Positions 9,149-18,910 of a stretch of 64,000 bases of DNA are shown here, in pieces. Source of the stretch: Scytolyngbya sp. HA4215-MV1. Its GTDB lineage: Bacteria; Cyanobacteriota; Cyanobacteriia; Leptolyngbyales; Leptolyngbyaceae. Made by a program: the position numbers and the translations under genes. The notes under the pieces are model-generated. The model was not told the origin of the DNA. It ran no database searches and saw nothing but the letters and a program-made list of their open reading frames with translations. The stretch spans positions 124,001 to 188,000 of the forward strand of contig JAHHIA010000007.1 of the NCBI GenBank assembly GCA_019359045.1, given 5' to 3'. Numbering within the stretch: position 1 is the stretch's first letter; every line of letters begins with the position of its first letter.

Positions 9149-9286
9149 ATGGAAGTGGCACTGCTGTTGGCAAAACTCCCCGAAGCTTATTCAATCTTCG
9201 ATCCCCTGGTGGATGTTCTCCCGGTTATTCCCGTCTTTTTCTTGCTGCTTGCGTTTGTTTGGCAAGCAGCGGTTGGTTTTAGATAA
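9149..9286 (+). CDS. psbK: Photosystem II reaction centre protein K
   Basis: 45 residues. An N-terminal presequence ([14 protein letters not shown]) is followed by the mature sequence with the PsbK hallmark of [11 protein letters not shown] and a single membrane helix ending [11 protein letters not shown]. PsbK is a one-helix subunit at the edge of PSII, near CP43, that supports dimer stability and plastoquinone exchange. A GGAGAGG sequence 11 nt upstream fits a ribosome binding site and a strong terminator follows, so it is a monocistronic unit. Confidence 0.96.
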   Translation: MEVALLLAKLPEAYSIFDPLVDVLPVIPVFFLLLAFVWQAAVGFR

Positions 9287-9311
9287 AGCGATAAGTATAA
9301 TCTGCGATAAG

Positions 9312-9355
9312 AAAGTGGTGCATTTCTTCGGTGAAATGTGCCACTTTATTTTTGT
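9312..9355 (+). terminator. Intrinsic terminator of psbK
   Basis: 15-bp stem AAAGTGGTGCATTTC / GAAATGTGCCACTTT (two G-U pairs) with a short UUCG-containing loop, followed by ATTTTTG. It lies 25 nt after the psbK stop codon. Confidence 0.88.
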
Positions 9356-9838
9356 AACAGTCATGCCTGTGAACACGCAATACAGCATTTCTGCTGCTGA
9401 GGGATGAGAAAAGGACTTAAGCCCATTATTTGAGGGCGCTTCATACTGGTTTAGGTTTGGAACAAGCGATTGCAGAAGCACCGCTGACTGATCAGCCTGA
9501 CCATTCAGCGGTCGTGTCAATTAAAGTTGAGATCAATTGTCTAAGAATTGCTAGATACCGTGGAGCCTGAGGATACTCAATGAGAGGGGGATGCTCTATT
9601 CTTTAGAAACACTCAATCGCCAGTTACAAAACAGGCTGTCCTGGGTGCAATGCTTTTTTAATCCACGATCGCTTTTTCAAACAGGAGCTGATGCAATCAG
9701 GGTGTTGGTAACAGAACCTATCGATTGCATCGGTCCATCCGTTGCGGCCAAACCGAGCGGGTTTTCCTGACTATGCAGACCTTGATCTTTTTGCCAGGAT
9801 CAAGAGGTGCGATCAATCTTCACCCACTTACCCCCATC
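9356..9838. other. Intergenic region upstream of the DHH gene
   Basis: No RNA gene or repeat was seen. A 59-codon ATG frame (9591-9770) has a purine-rich sequence in front of it but an unconvincing composition. The open frame of the next gene extends back to a TTG at 9725, but the conserved part begins far inside. Confidence 0.4.
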
Positions 9839-11137
9839 ATGAAAGCTAATTCGCTTAAATCTCCCAACACTTCAGGGATGAAGTCGGAACCTGCAACGAT
9901 CGATTCAAGTTTGGACATTGTAGCGAATTCTGCGACCTCTGAACTCTATTCAACCTTTGGTGAGATGGCGACTTCACCCCACTCTGCTCAAGAGAAATTA
10001 ACAACCACAAAAGAAAAATCTCCGCTCTCAGAAGCCGAACAACGGGTTGAAGCATTGCGACAAACCTTTGAACGACATCGGGGCAACCGCCATCTGGTCA
10101 TTTTGCAAGACTTCCCCGATCCAGATGCGCTGTCTTCTGCCTGGACCTATAAGTTAATCGCACAAAAATTCGATATTCAGTGTGATCTGGTTTATTCTGG
10201 CGCACTGAGCCATCAGGAAAATATCGCGCTGGTGAAGTTGACAGGCATCCCCTTGCAACGCTGGACCACCCAAATTGCCAAAACGAAGGATTTTTCAGCT
10301 TACCAGGGATGTACGTTTGTAGATAATCAGGGGACGACCAGCCAATTGCTGCCCCTGGTGCAACAGGCGAAGGTGCCGATTACCGCAGTGATTGATCATC
10401 ACAGTATGCAGGAGGATCTGAAACCAGAATTCAGTGATATTCGCCCGCATACACGCGCCACAGCGACGATTATGACGTATTATTTGCGATCGGGTTTGCT
10501 AAAGCTCGATAGCAACATTAGTGAGCACGTAAAGTGTGCGACCGCACTCATGCATGGCTTGAGATCGGATACCAATCGCTTGATGCAGGCGCAAGAAGAA
10601 GACTTTTTGGCAGCGGCGTATCTTAGTCGGTTTTACGATGCTCAGTTGCTGAATGCCGTATTGCAAGCTTCTCGCTCCCGGCAGGTGATGGATGTGATTG
10701 AACGATCGCTCAAGAATCGCACCGTGCAAAATAATTTCTCAATTGCTGGGGTGGGATATTTGCGCTATGACGATCGCGATGCCATTCCTCAAGCAGCCGA
10801 CTTTTTGGTTACTGAAGAGAACGTCCACACGGCGGTGGTCTACGGTATCGTCCACGATGAAGACGAAGAACTAGAAGTGGTGATTGGTTCACTCCGCACA
10901 AACAAACTAACGCTCGATCCCGACGAATTTATCAAAGAAGCCTTTGGACAGGATACACAGGGACGGTTCTTCGGCGGCGGGCGATCACAAGCTGGAGGAT
11001 TTGAGATTCCCGTTGGCTTTCTGGCAGGCTTTACCGACCATGCCGAATACGCCAAGATCAAGTGGAATGTGTACGATGTTCAGGTCAAGCAAAAGCTATT
11101 GCGACTCGTCAACCCAGAACACTTTCCCAGGGCATGA
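9839..11137 (+). CDS. DHH/DHHA1 family phosphoesterase (NrnA/RecJ-like)
   Basis: Has the DHH superfamily blocks: HLVILQDFPDPDALSSAW (motif with DxD), FVDNQG, VIDHHSM (the DHH triad), MHGLRSDTNRL, and at the C-terminus the DHHA1 glycine-rich block FFGGGRSQAGGFEIPVG. Members bind two metal ions and hydrolyse phosphodiester or phosphoester bonds; the NrnA type degrades nano-RNA and pAp, and some relatives cut cyclic dinucleotides. The ATG at 9839 was chosen over an upstream TTG at 9725; ATGs further in (9878 and near 9965) are also possible because the first 90 residues are low-complexity and Ser/Thr-rich. Cytoplasmic; it stands alone as a transcription unit ahead of ftsY. Confidence 0.85.
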   Translation: MKANSLKSPNTSGMKSEPATIDSSLDIVANSATSELYSTFGEMATSPHSAQEKLTTTKEKSPLSEAEQRVEALRQTFERHRGNRHLVILQDFPDPDALSSAWTYKLIAQKFDIQCDLVYSGALSHQENIALVKLTGIPLQRWTTQIAKTKDFSAYQGCTFVDNQGTTSQLLPLVQQAKVPITAVIDHHSMQEDLKPEFSDIRPHTRATATIMTYYLRSGLLKLDSNISEHVKCATALMHGLRSDTNRLMQAQEEDFLAAAYLSRFYDAQLLNAVLQASRSRQVMDVIERSLKNRTVQNNFSIAGVGYLRYDDRDAIPQAADFLVTEENVHTAVVYGIVHDEDEELEVVIGSLRTNKLTLDPDEFIKEAFGQDTQGRFFGGGRSQAGGFEIPVGFLAGFTDHAEYAKIKWNVYDVQVKQKLLRLVNPEHFPRA

Positions 11138-11227
11138 ACTAAATTCCATACCGATAGCTGAATTCTCCCTTTTTCTCTAAAGTTAAGTTGTGTAGTCTGA
11201 ATCAGGTCGCAGGCTTAGGGAACGGTA

Positions 11228-12904
11228 ATGACATTTAATTGGTTTAATCGTCGCTACGACGACAAGTCCAAAACATCAGAAGTGGAACAGGCAAAAGATA
11301 CGCCATCGACAGAGCCAAAATCGGCTGCGCCAGAAGCTCCAACTGAGGCAGCGGCGGCGGCAATCTCAGAAGACTATTTGGCATGGGCAAAAGCGGCTTA
11401 CAAAAATATTCAGCAGCGACAGCAAGTCGAAACCCTGCCGCCGGAACCCGTTGCAGCAGAAGCGGTATCGCCTGAGGCAGAGCCTGTTGCCTCCGAACCA
11501 TCTGAAGCCGTGGTGGCAGGCGCTGAAACAACACCTGAAAGCGAGGCAGCCACAGTCACACCTGAGCTAGCCGCCGCGACCGAAATTCCCGTCGCAATCG
11601 CGACATCACAGGCAGGAGAGCCAGAAGCAGAGGTTGCCGATGTCGAAGTGGCAGAATCTGTCGAGCCAGACCCCGTACTCGTGGCAGACGAGCATGCCCC
11701 TGTAGCAATGGATTCGGATGACGCTACCCCCACAAAAACAGCCCCGCTTCCCTTTTGGGCACAGGCGGAAGCCGATCGGCAATTGCGTCTGGAACGCTTG
11801 AAAGCCACCGCGATCGCAGAAGTTCAACCAGAGCCAGAACCCTCAGCACAACCCACGTCCGTCGCGGCACCCACTGCACCAGCCATGCCCGACCTGGAAT
11901 TGGATGAAGGCTTCCTCTGGTCGGCAGAAGTTTTGGCAGCGCAGGGTCGGCGCCCTGACCAGGTATCGCTCGAAGAAATCACCTGGCTCAATCGATTGCG
12001 GCAAGGGTTGGACAAAACTCGGCGGGGTTTGATCAACCAGTTGCGTTCGATCGTGGGACAGGGACCGCTCAACCAGGATGCAGTCATCGAGATCGAGTCA
12101 GCACTGCTCCAGGCAGATGTAGGCGTAGAAGCGACCGATTTCATCATCGAAGCGTTGCAAAGCAAGCTGAAGCAAGATGTGCTGCCGCCCGATGCTGCTA
12201 TTACCTACCTGAAAGAAATTTTGCGGGAAATGCTCGATCGTCCCTTGGGCGATGCCTACAGTTACACCTTTGCCCCCGAAAAAGACAGCCTCAATATTTG
12301 GCTGATTACCGGGGTGAATGGAGCAGGGAAAACGACAACGATCGGCAAACTCTCCCACATTGCCCAAAAATCGGGCTACCGTTGCCTGATTGCTGCCGCC
12401 GACACCTTCCGGGCAGCAGCAGTGGAGCAGGTAAAGGTTTGGGGGCAGCGTAGTGGTGTCGAAGTGATTGCCAATCCAGGACAAAATACCGACCCCGCTG
12501 CTGTGGTCTTTGATGCCATCTCAGCGGCGCAGTCCCGCAACACCGAACTATTGCTGGTGGATACCGCAGGACGATTGCAAAACAAAAAGAATTTGATGGA
12601 CGAACTCAGTAAGATTCGGCGCATCATTGACAAAAAGGCAGGGGATGTGAAGATTGAGTCGCTGCTGGTACTGGATGCGACGCTGGGGCAAAATGGGTTA
12701 CGGCAAGCGGAAGTTTTTGCCGAAGCAGCCCAATTGAGTGGGGTGGTATTGACCAAATTGGATGGTACTGCCAAGGGGGGGATTGCCTTGGCGATCGTTC
12801 AGCAACTCGGTCTCCCCATCCGCTTTATTGGCGCTGGAGAAGGGATTGAAGACTTGCGTCCGTTCTCCAGCTACGAGTTTGTGGAAGCGCTGTTGAATGG
12901 GTAG
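11228..12904 (+). CDS. ftsY: Signal recognition particle receptor FtsY
   Basis: 558 residues. The N-terminal A region (about 1-235) is Glu/Ala/Pro/Val-rich and very acidic, as is usual for FtsY. The NG domain follows: N domain (about 255-345), then the SRP-GTPase G domain with GVNGAGKTTTIGKL (G1, 362-375), DTFRAAAVEQ (insertion box), DTAGR (G3) and TKLDGTAKGG (G4). It docks the SRP-ribosome complex at the membrane and, with Ffh, hydrolyses GTP to hand the nascent chain to SecY. Length is greater than in E. coli-type FtsY (about 497) because of the acidic linker. Its stop codon lies 3 nt from the stop of the convergent haemagglutinin-type gene. Confidence 0.97.
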   Translation: MTFNWFNRRYDDKSKTSEVEQAKDTPSTEPKSAAPEAPTEAAAAAISEDYLAWAKAAYKNIQQRQQVETLPPEPVAAEAVSPEAEPVASEPSEAVVAGAETTPESEAATVTPELAAATEIPVAIATSQAGEPEAEVADVEVAESVEPDPVLVADEHAPVAMDSDDATPTKTAPLPFWAQAEADRQLRLERLKATAIAEVQPEPEPSAQPTSVAAPTAPAMPDLELDEGFLWSAEVLAAQGRRPDQVSLEEITWLNRLRQGLDKTRRGLINQLRSIVGQGPLNQDAVIEIESALLQADVGVEATDFIIEALQSKLKQDVLPPDAAITYLKEILREMLDRPLGDAYSYTFAPEKDSLNIWLITGVNGAGKTTTIGKLSHIAQKSGYRCLIAAADTFRAAAVEQVKVWGQRSGVEVIANPGQNTDPAAVVFDAISAAQSRNTELLLVDTAGRLQNKKNLMDELSKIRRIIDKKAGDVKIESLLVLDATLGQNGLRQAEVFAEAAQLSGVVLTKLDGTAKGGIALAIVQQLGLPIRFIGAGEGIEDLRPFSSYEFVEALLNG

Positions 12905-12907
12905 TGC

Positions 12908-15592
12908 TCAGTTGCTACCGATTTGCGGCTCCTGAATCAGAGATTGATTCGGTTGCAGGGGAGGGGCGATCGTTGCGGTATGATGCATCGTCTTCCAGAC
13001 AGAAGCACTGGACGGAAATGGAGTGGGTACAGTGGATGGCGTGGAGGATGTATCGTCAACGATCGTCAAGGTCACATCAGGAATGGTATCCACTGGCAAC
13101 GGCGCGAGTGGCTGTGGTGGCAAAATCTGGTTCTGGTTAAGTGGTGGAGTGGTCAGAATGCGGATGTTGCCTTGAGTATAAGTGCCCTGAAAATCTTGTG
13201 TGGGTGAAATTACCCCAGGTACAGGTTCAAAGTTCTGATAGTAAAGCAGTAATGCGCCCGCAGTCCCATTCTGACTGGCATTACCCACGACAAAAGGAAC
13301 ACCTGCCGCCCCACCCCCATGTTGAATCGTGACCGCAGTACCGACCACACTGTAAGGTTCACTGTAGAACTTAGGCATGGGATGCGCCATGATAAAAACG
13401 ATCGACATGAGACTTGATGTTCCCCATGCTCGGAAAAATTGGTTGGTGGAAATATTAACACTTCCCCCACTGCTGTAAATCGTACCTAGTTCAATATCGC
13501 CTCTAGCCCGGAGGGAAACATTGCCATTGCTTTCAATCGAGCGGGGAGAGAAAGTATCCTCAGTGTCTAAAAAATATCTGCCCAGAGTTATGCGATCGGC
13601 TGCCTGCAATAAGACACCTCGTTCTCCTGAAATCCGGCTGGCAGAGATACTACCGCCACTGGATAAATTCACTTGCCCTCCCCCGCGAATGTACCCGCTC
13701 CACTCACTCATTCCGAACCAAGGATATAAAACTTCTTGTCCCTCTGGTAATTGAATGTCTTGTCCCGCTGTGAGATAGATATCATTGCCGTTAATTCCCA
13801 GAGAACGAATCGACCCACCCGCGATTAGTGCCACCGAGGCATGGGGATTAACTGTCCAATAAGCAGAAGACGTGACAATTCCCGTAGAGATCGATTTACC
13901 AGCAGTCAGGTTGATGACAGGCGCCCAAATATTTCCACTGGTGATGTTACTGCCTGCTTGCAGAAGCACTGAGCCAGCGAATGAGCCAGCATAATAGTCA
14001 CCGCTTGCTTCGTAATCAAAGTTTTGCCAGTAAGGAATATTTGCCCACTGAGCATTATTTGGGTTAGAGGCGATCGGTCCTCCGGGATGAATTTGAGTAG
14101 TGCCTAACTGCCAATTTACGATGCGACCATTCAGCCAATCTTCAGCAGTCGGCGGAAATACGTACTCAGAAAATGCAGCTCCTCGATCGGTTGCAATATT
14201 GTCACTGGTGATATTGCCTTGAGCCGTGATCTGGAGTTGCACCCCTGTAAAGTTGCCAAACACAACATCCCCTCCGGCTGTGATGTTAGGGAAGAGACTC
14301 CAAAAATAACCAGGTTGTCCTACCAGATTCAAGACTGAGAAATTGTTACCTGCCACCACCTGGGTATCGGCAGAAGCATAGCCATCACTAACCAGGGTCA
14401 AATTCCCGGCACTTTGCAGCCAAGTACCAACATGATGGGGTGCCAGAATATCAATACTTTGATTGCCCTGGATATAGAGACTGCCACCTGCTTGCGTCAA
14501 CACGGGATTGACCCAACTGTCCCAGATGCGGACGCGATCGCTCGCCAGCAAAGTAAGATCGCCTGTCATCTGAACTTTGCTTTCAAAGAGAGTTAGTGTC
14601 CGATTGGCATAAATTAAACCCTGTTGAGCCTTAACTTGTGCAGTTGGGCTACTGATTGAAACATCTCCCTCGCCAATCTGAATTCCAGGACTAGTGAGAG
14701 TGGCTGCATAGGGTAGATCAAGACCGGTTAAATCTCTAAATGAAATACGAGATTCAGTCAGTTCGACTTGACCATCGCTATTGACGAATACTCCACTGGC
14801 ATTGGAGAGATTGCCACCCGTGAGCAACTGGGGCAAGGATAGCGGTGTGAAAGGCAGGGATGATCCTCCCGTTAACGGGGAGAACTCCAGACTGAGAGGA
14901 TTGCCTGCTACACTCAAGCGCACCCGATTTTGTCCAGGTACAGCGGCGATCGTTAGCTTGCCATTGGGTGCCGATAGCGAACCCACACTGGCAATTGTGC
15001 CGCCCAAGAGTGTCAGGTTTTGCCCCGTGGGCACTGCCAGATTGCCAAAGTTAAGGATCGCTCCTGGCTGGCTCATGGCAAAGGCAAAGCTATCAGGGGT
15101 CCCGTCCAGTGCCGCATATTGATTCGCCCCGATCGCATCAAACGAGTAGTTACCAAAGCCAATACTGCTGGCAGTGGTTGCCGTGAACGAGGCAGGCACA
15201 TTCAAGCTGGCAGTGGGGCCAAACAAAATGCCTGCCGGATTCATCAGGTAGAGATTGGCATTGCTGCCTGTTACTTGAATCAATCCATTAATTACCGACG
15301 CATCGCCACCGACTACTCGTGCCAAAATATTTTGCACAGATGGAGTAGACAGAAAATTGGCGATTTGCCCCTGGGTTAACCCAAATTGCTGGAAGCTCTG
15401 AAACAGATTGGCTCCATTTTGGGAAAACTGTCCGCCACTGATCTCGAAGCGATTACCCGTGGGCGTAACGATCGTACCCGTCCCATCGGATGCAGGGAGC
15501 ACGGACTGAGCTTGAACAGTACTGATAGTGGTTGCCACTCCGAAGGGAATCAGTAAGCAAACCATCAACGTCTTATGGAGTAGCGATTTCAT
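12908..15592 (-). CDS. Two-partner-secretion exoprotein, filamentous haemagglutinin N-terminal domain
   Basis: 894 residues. A signal peptide (1-28, ending STVQAQ) precedes a TPS/FhaB N-terminal domain (about 30-280) with typical blocks: [44 protein letters not shown], and [14 protein letters not shown]. The rest is long, low-complexity beta-helix-type repeats ([23 protein letters not shown], and so on) ending in a Pro/Thr/Ser-rich tail. TPS proteins are exported across the outer membrane by a TpsB/ShlB-type pore; no TpsB gene is in this window. A GGGAGG ribosome-binding sequence precedes the ATG. Likely surface-bound or released adhesin; target unknown. Confidence 0.9.
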   Translation of the reverse strand: MKSLLHKTLMVCLLIPFGVATTISTVQAQSVLPASDGTGTIVTPTGNRFEISGGQFSQNGANLFQSFQQFGLTQGQIANFLSTPSVQNILARVVGGDASVINGLIQVTGSNANLYLMNPAGILFGPTASLNVPASFTATTASSIGFGNYSFDAIGANQYAALDGTPDSFAFAMSQPGAILNFGNLAVPTGQNLTLLGGTIASVGSLSAPNGKLTIAAVPGQNRVRLSVAGNPLSLEFSPLTGGSSLPFTPLSLPQLLTGGNLSNASGVFVNSDGQVELTESRISFRDLTGLDLPYAATLTSPGIQIGEGDVSISSPTAQVKAQQGLIYANRTLTLFESKVQMTGDLTLLASDRVRIWDSWVNPVLTQAGGSLYIQGNQSIDILAPHHVGTWLQSAGNLTLVSDGYASADTQVVAGNNFSVLNLVGQPGYFWSLFPNITAGGDVVFGNFTGVQLQITAQGNITSDNIATDRGAAFSEYVFPPTAEDWLNGRIVNWQLGTTQIHPGGPIASNPNNAQWANIPYWQNFDYEASGDYYAGSFAGSVLLQAGSNITSGNIWAPVINLTAGKSISTGIVTSSAYWTVNPHASVALIAGGSIRSLGINGNDIYLTAGQDIQLPEGQEVLYPWFGMSEWSGYIRGGGQVNLSSGGSISASRISGERGVLLQAADRITLGRYFLDTEDTFSPRSIESNGNVSLRARGDIELGTIYSSGGSVNISTNQFFRAWGTSSLMSIVFIMAHPMPKFYSEPYSVVGTAVTIQHGGGAAGVPFVVGNASQNGTAGALLLYYQNFEPVPGVISPTQDFQGTYTQGNIRILTTPPLNQNQILPPQPLAPLPVDTIPDVTLTIVDDTSSTPSTVPTPFPSSASVWKTMHHTATIAPPLQPNQSLIQEPQIGSN

Positions 15593-15765
15593 AGCATCCT
15601 CCCAAGCCTGACTATAGTTTTACTCTAACACTTGCATAAATCTTTGTCTGTCAAGAAGCGCTTGAGTTTGACAACGAAATGTAACTTCCAAAGGTGCGGA
15701 TATCTAGGCAAATGTTTATTTGATATGATTCGTGCGAAACTCAGCGATCGTACTTGACTGATGAG

Positions 15766-15882
15766 ATGCCCTTTTCCTACACCATGACATTGCTAGTTCT
15801 GAGTGCCAAGATGGTAGGAACTCTAGTGATGGTACTTGCCATATTGATGATGGGCTATTGTGCTGAGAACCGGGGGGAGTAG
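15766..15882 (+). CDS. Possible small one-helix protein (38 aa)
   Basis: An ATG-to-TAG frame whose product is a single hydrophobic helix (TMTLLVLSAKMVGTLVMVLAI) with an acidic tail (CAENRGE). It ends 2 nt before the hsdR start, so it could couple translation of hsdR. No ribosome binding site is evident and I do not recognise it. It may be a chance frame. Confidence 0.28.
   Translation: MPFSYTMTLLVLSAKMVGTLVMVLAILMMGYCAENRGE
15872..15879 (+). promoter_or_regulatory. Ribosome binding site of hsdR
   Basis: GGGGGGAG-type sequence 5 nt before ATG 15885. It supports that ATG as the hsdR start. Confidence 0.55.
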
Positions 15883-15884
15883 CG

Positions 15885-18644
15885 ATGGCATCCGCGAATC
15901 AAAACCCTGAACAACAAGCCCGCGATCGCATTGATGCGCTCCTGAAGCAAGCAGGTTGGGACGTTCAACCGAAGAAAAAAATTAACCTGAGCGCCAGTCT
16001 GGGCGTTGCCGTCCAGGAATATCAGACCGATGCGGGTCCGGCTGACTATGTGTTGTTTGTCGATCGCCAGCCAATCGGTGTGATTGAAGCCAAACGGCAA
16101 GAGGAAGGGCATCGCCTGACGGTGGTTGAAGCGCAATCGACGGAATATGCCGATAGTAAGCTCAAGTATCTGAACAACAAGCCGTTACCGTTCATCTATG
16201 AAAGCACGGGTGTGCTGATCCGTTTTACCGATCGTCGTGATCCTAAACCGCGATCGCGCCCTGTCTTTTCGTTCCACCGTCCTGAAACGTTTCAAGCCTG
16301 GTTAGTCCAAGATAAATCGCTCAGAGCGCGGTTATTAGATCTGCCAATTCTGCCCACTGAAGGACTAAGGGATTGCCAGATTCGTGCCATCAATAAACTG
16401 GACGAGTCTTTCAAAGCGGCTCGTCCGCGTGCCTTGATTCAGATGGCAACGGGAAGTGGCAAAACCTTCACCTCGATCAACTTTATCTATCGACTGTTGA
16501 AGTTTGCTAAAGCTCAACGAGTTTTGTTTTTAGTCGATACCAAAAATCTGGGTGAACAGGCAGAGCAGGAGTTTATGTCGTTTACCCCCAGCGACGATAA
16601 CCGCAAGTTCACAGAACTCTACTCCGTACAACGGTTGAAGTCGAGCTATGTAGCAACGGATAGCCAGGTTTGCATTTCCACGATTCAGCGGCTCTATTCC
16701 ATCCTCAAAGGGGAGGAGCTAGACGAGAAGGCAGAAGAGGCAAATCCCAATGAACTGGTGCAACCCAAAGCCCCATTGCCCGTGGTGTATAACGATCGCC
16801 TACCGATCGAGTTCTTTGACTTCATTGTGATCGATGAATGCCATCGATCGATCTACAACATCTGGAAGCAGGTGTTGGATTACTTTGATGCGTTCTTGAT
16901 TGGGTTGACGGCAACGCCGGATAAACGCACGTTTGGCTTCTTCAATGAAAATGTAGTGAGCGAATATACCCATGAACAGGCGGTGCTCGATGGGGTGAAT
17001 GTGGGCTATCTGCCTTACATCATTGAGACTGAAATCACCAAGGATGGGAGCCGTCTGGTTGCGAAAGAGTATGTGGAAAAACGGGAGAAGCTAACCCGTC
17101 AACAGCGCTGGGAACAGCTTGACGAGGAAGTGACCTATTCTGGCAAGCAACTGGATCAGAAAGTGGTCAACCCCAGCCAGATCCGCAATGTGATTCGTGC
17201 TTTTCGAGATAAGCTGCCGGAGATTTTTCCCAATCGGCAAGAGGTGCCAAAGACGCTGATTTTTGCCAAGGATGATAGCCACGCGGATGACATCATCAAG
17301 ATTGTGCGGGAAGAGTTTGGCGAGGGCAATGCCTTTTGCAAGAAGGTGACGTATAGGACAGAAGATCCAAAGTCGGTTCTAAAAGACTTCCGTAATGAAC
17401 TTTATCCCCGGATTGCCGTGACGGTAGACATGATTGCCACGGGTACAGATGTCAAACCATTGGAATGCTTGCTGTTTATGCGGGATGTGCGATCAAAAAA
17501 CTACTATGAGCAAATGAAAGGGCGAGGAACGCGCATCTGTGGTGTCGAAGAGATGAAGCGAGCCAACCTTGAGCATGATGTACAAGGCCCCAAAACCCAT
17601 TTTGTAATTGTGGATGCAGTTGGAGTTGAAAAATCCCTCAAGACTGACACTCGTGCCCTGGAGCGTAAGCCCTCTGCTGCAATCAAAGATTTGATGATGG
17701 GCGTGATGATGGGGGCAGAGGATGAGGATGCTTTTCTGTCGTTGGCCAGTCGGCTGACGCGGCTGGAACGACAGATGACTCCAAAGGAGCAGAGTAGACT
17801 TCAGGAATTGGCGGGGGGCAAGAGTGTCAGGGAGATTGCGGCGGCGCTGCTGGATGCCTATGACCCGGATGTGATTTTAGAGAAGGCGATCGCCGATCAT
17901 CAATTATCTGCAACAGACCCTCCAACCGAGGGGCAAAAAGAAGCGTCTCAAAAAGCGTTGATTCGATCGGCAGCCGCCATTTTCACGGGAGAACTGGTGG
18001 ACTATGTGGACAATGTGCGGAAGATCCACGAGCAAATTATCGATACGGTGAATCTCGATCGCGTGACCTTTGCCGGGTGGGATCAACAGGCTAAGGAGCA
18101 GGCAGAGACAGTCATTCAGGACTTTGCCCAGTTTATTGCAGCGAATAAGGACGAAATCACGGCGCTGCGCATCTTCTACAATCAGCCCTACCAGCGACGA
18201 TCGCTCACCTATCAAATGGTGCAGGAGGTACTGGCTGTCCTGAAGCTGCAAAAGCCTAATCTGGCTCCATTGCGGGTGTGGCAGGCATACGAACAGGTGG
18301 AGCAGGTGGATGGCAGAAGCCCCATCAGTGAGCTGGTGGCGCTGGTCTCGCTGATCCGGCGAGTGGTGGGGACAGATGCCACATTGACCAACTATGAGAC
18401 GACGGTGAACCGCAATTTTCAGGATTGGGTGTTCCGCAAACAGGCAGGAGCGCTGAAGTTCAGTGAAGAGCAAGTAGAGTGGTTGCGGATGATCAAGGAC
18501 TACATCGCCACCTCGTTTCACTTGGAGACGGAGAATCTGGAGTATGAGCCGTTTGGCATGGGTGGAACAATCAGGATGTATGAATTGTTTGGCGATGAGA
18601 TGGATACAATCATTCAGGAGCTAAACGAAGCGTTGGCAGCGTAA
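15885..18644 (+). CDS. hsdR: Type I restriction enzyme, R (endonuclease/translocase) subunit
   Basis: 919 residues. The N-terminal PD-(D/E)xK nuclease domain shows ADYVLFVDRQPIGVIEAKR with Asp54 and Glu68-x-Lys70. The SF2 motor follows: MATGSGKT (Walker A, Lys193), IDECHRS (DECH box, 317-320), LTATPDKRT (motif III), IATGTDVKPL and the motif VI region KGRGTRICG. The C-terminal helical region (about 700-919) matches the EcoEI-R type that docks on the M2S methylase. The subunit translocates DNA from an unmethylated target site and cleaves at a distance. All active-site residues are present, so the gene looks intact. It heads a run hsdR - DUF2281 - vapC - hsdS' - uma2 - hsdM, all on one strand with short gaps. 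Confidence 0.95.
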   Translation: MASANQNPEQQARDRIDALLKQAGWDVQPKKKINLSASLGVAVQEYQTDAGPADYVLFVDRQPIGVIEAKRQEEGHRLTVVEAQSTEYADSKLKYLNNKPLPFIYESTGVLIRFTDRRDPKPRSRPVFSFHRPETFQAWLVQDKSLRARLLDLPILPTEGLRDCQIRAINKLDESFKAARPRALIQMATGSGKTFTSINFIYRLLKFAKAQRVLFLVDTKNLGEQAEQEFMSFTPSDDNRKFTELYSVQRLKSSYVATDSQVCISTIQRLYSILKGEELDEKAEEANPNELVQPKAPLPVVYNDRLPIEFFDFIVIDECHRSIYNIWKQVLDYFDAFLIGLTATPDKRTFGFFNENVVSEYTHEQAVLDGVNVGYLPYIIETEITKDGSRLVAKEYVEKREKLTRQQRWEQLDEEVTYSGKQLDQKVVNPSQIRNVIRAFRDKLPEIFPNRQEVPKTLIFAKDDSHADDIIKIVREEFGEGNAFCKKVTYRTEDPKSVLKDFRNELYPRIAVTVDMIATGTDVKPLECLLFMRDVRSKNYYEQMKGRGTRICGVEEMKRANLEHDVQGPKTHFVIVDAVGVEKSLKTDTRALERKPSAAIKDLMMGVMMGAEDEDAFLSLASRLTRLERQMTPKEQSRLQELAGGKSVREIAAALLDAYDPDVILEKAIADHQLSATDPPTEGQKEASQKALIRSAAAIFTGELVDYVDNVRKIHEQIIDTVNLDRVTFAGWDQQAKEQAETVIQDFAQFIAANKDEITALRIFYNQPYQRRSLTYQMVQEVLAVLKLQKPNLAPLRVWQAYEQVEQVDGRSPISELVALVSLIRRVVGTDATLTNYETTVNRNFQDWVFRKQAGALKFSEEQVEWLRMIKDYIATSFHLETENLEYEPFGMGGTIRMYELFGDEMDTIIQELNEALAA

Positions 18645-18661
18645 AGCAGGAAGGGGGCTAC

Positions 18662-18910
18662 ATGGGCACACCAGAGATAATCTATGAATTGGTGAAGACA
18701 CTGCCAGAGAACCAGGTGGCTGAAGTGCTTGATTTTGTGGAGTTCCTTAGGCAGAAAGCTGAACTTCAAGCTGGTGTGTTACCTCAAGCGGCGATTCCTA
18801 AGGGGACGCTGACGGGGCTGCGGGGTATTGCTAAGCGATCAGGTACCCCACCCACAGATGCCGGGCTTCAGGAAGAATACACGGACTATTTGAGCCAGAA
18901 GTACCAGTAA
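18662..18910 (+). CDS. DUF2281-type antitoxin (82 aa)
   Basis: Begins GTPEIIYELVKTLPENQVAEVLDF with VEFLRQKAE following: the typical amphipathic helix of DUF2281 proteins, which sit next to PIN-domain toxins and act as their antitoxins. The second half (LTGLRGIAKRSGTPPTDA, then EEYTDYLSQKYQ) is the likely toxin-binding tail. It starts 17 nt after hsdR, with a purine-rich AGGAAGGGGG in front, and its TAA overlaps the vapC ATG (TAATG), so the pair is translationally coupled, as expected for a type II toxin-antitoxin pair. Function is inferred from family and context. Confidence 0.8.
   Translation: MGTPEIIYELVKTLPENQVAEVLDFVEFLRQKAELQAGVLPQAAIPKGTLTGLRGIAKRSGTPPTDAGLQEEYTDYLSQKYQ

Noticed and set aside
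9591-9770. 59-codon plus-strand frame upstream of the DHH gene
   Set aside because: Composition is not protein-like and only a purine run precedes it. It overlaps the extended frame of the next gene; no homologue is recalled.
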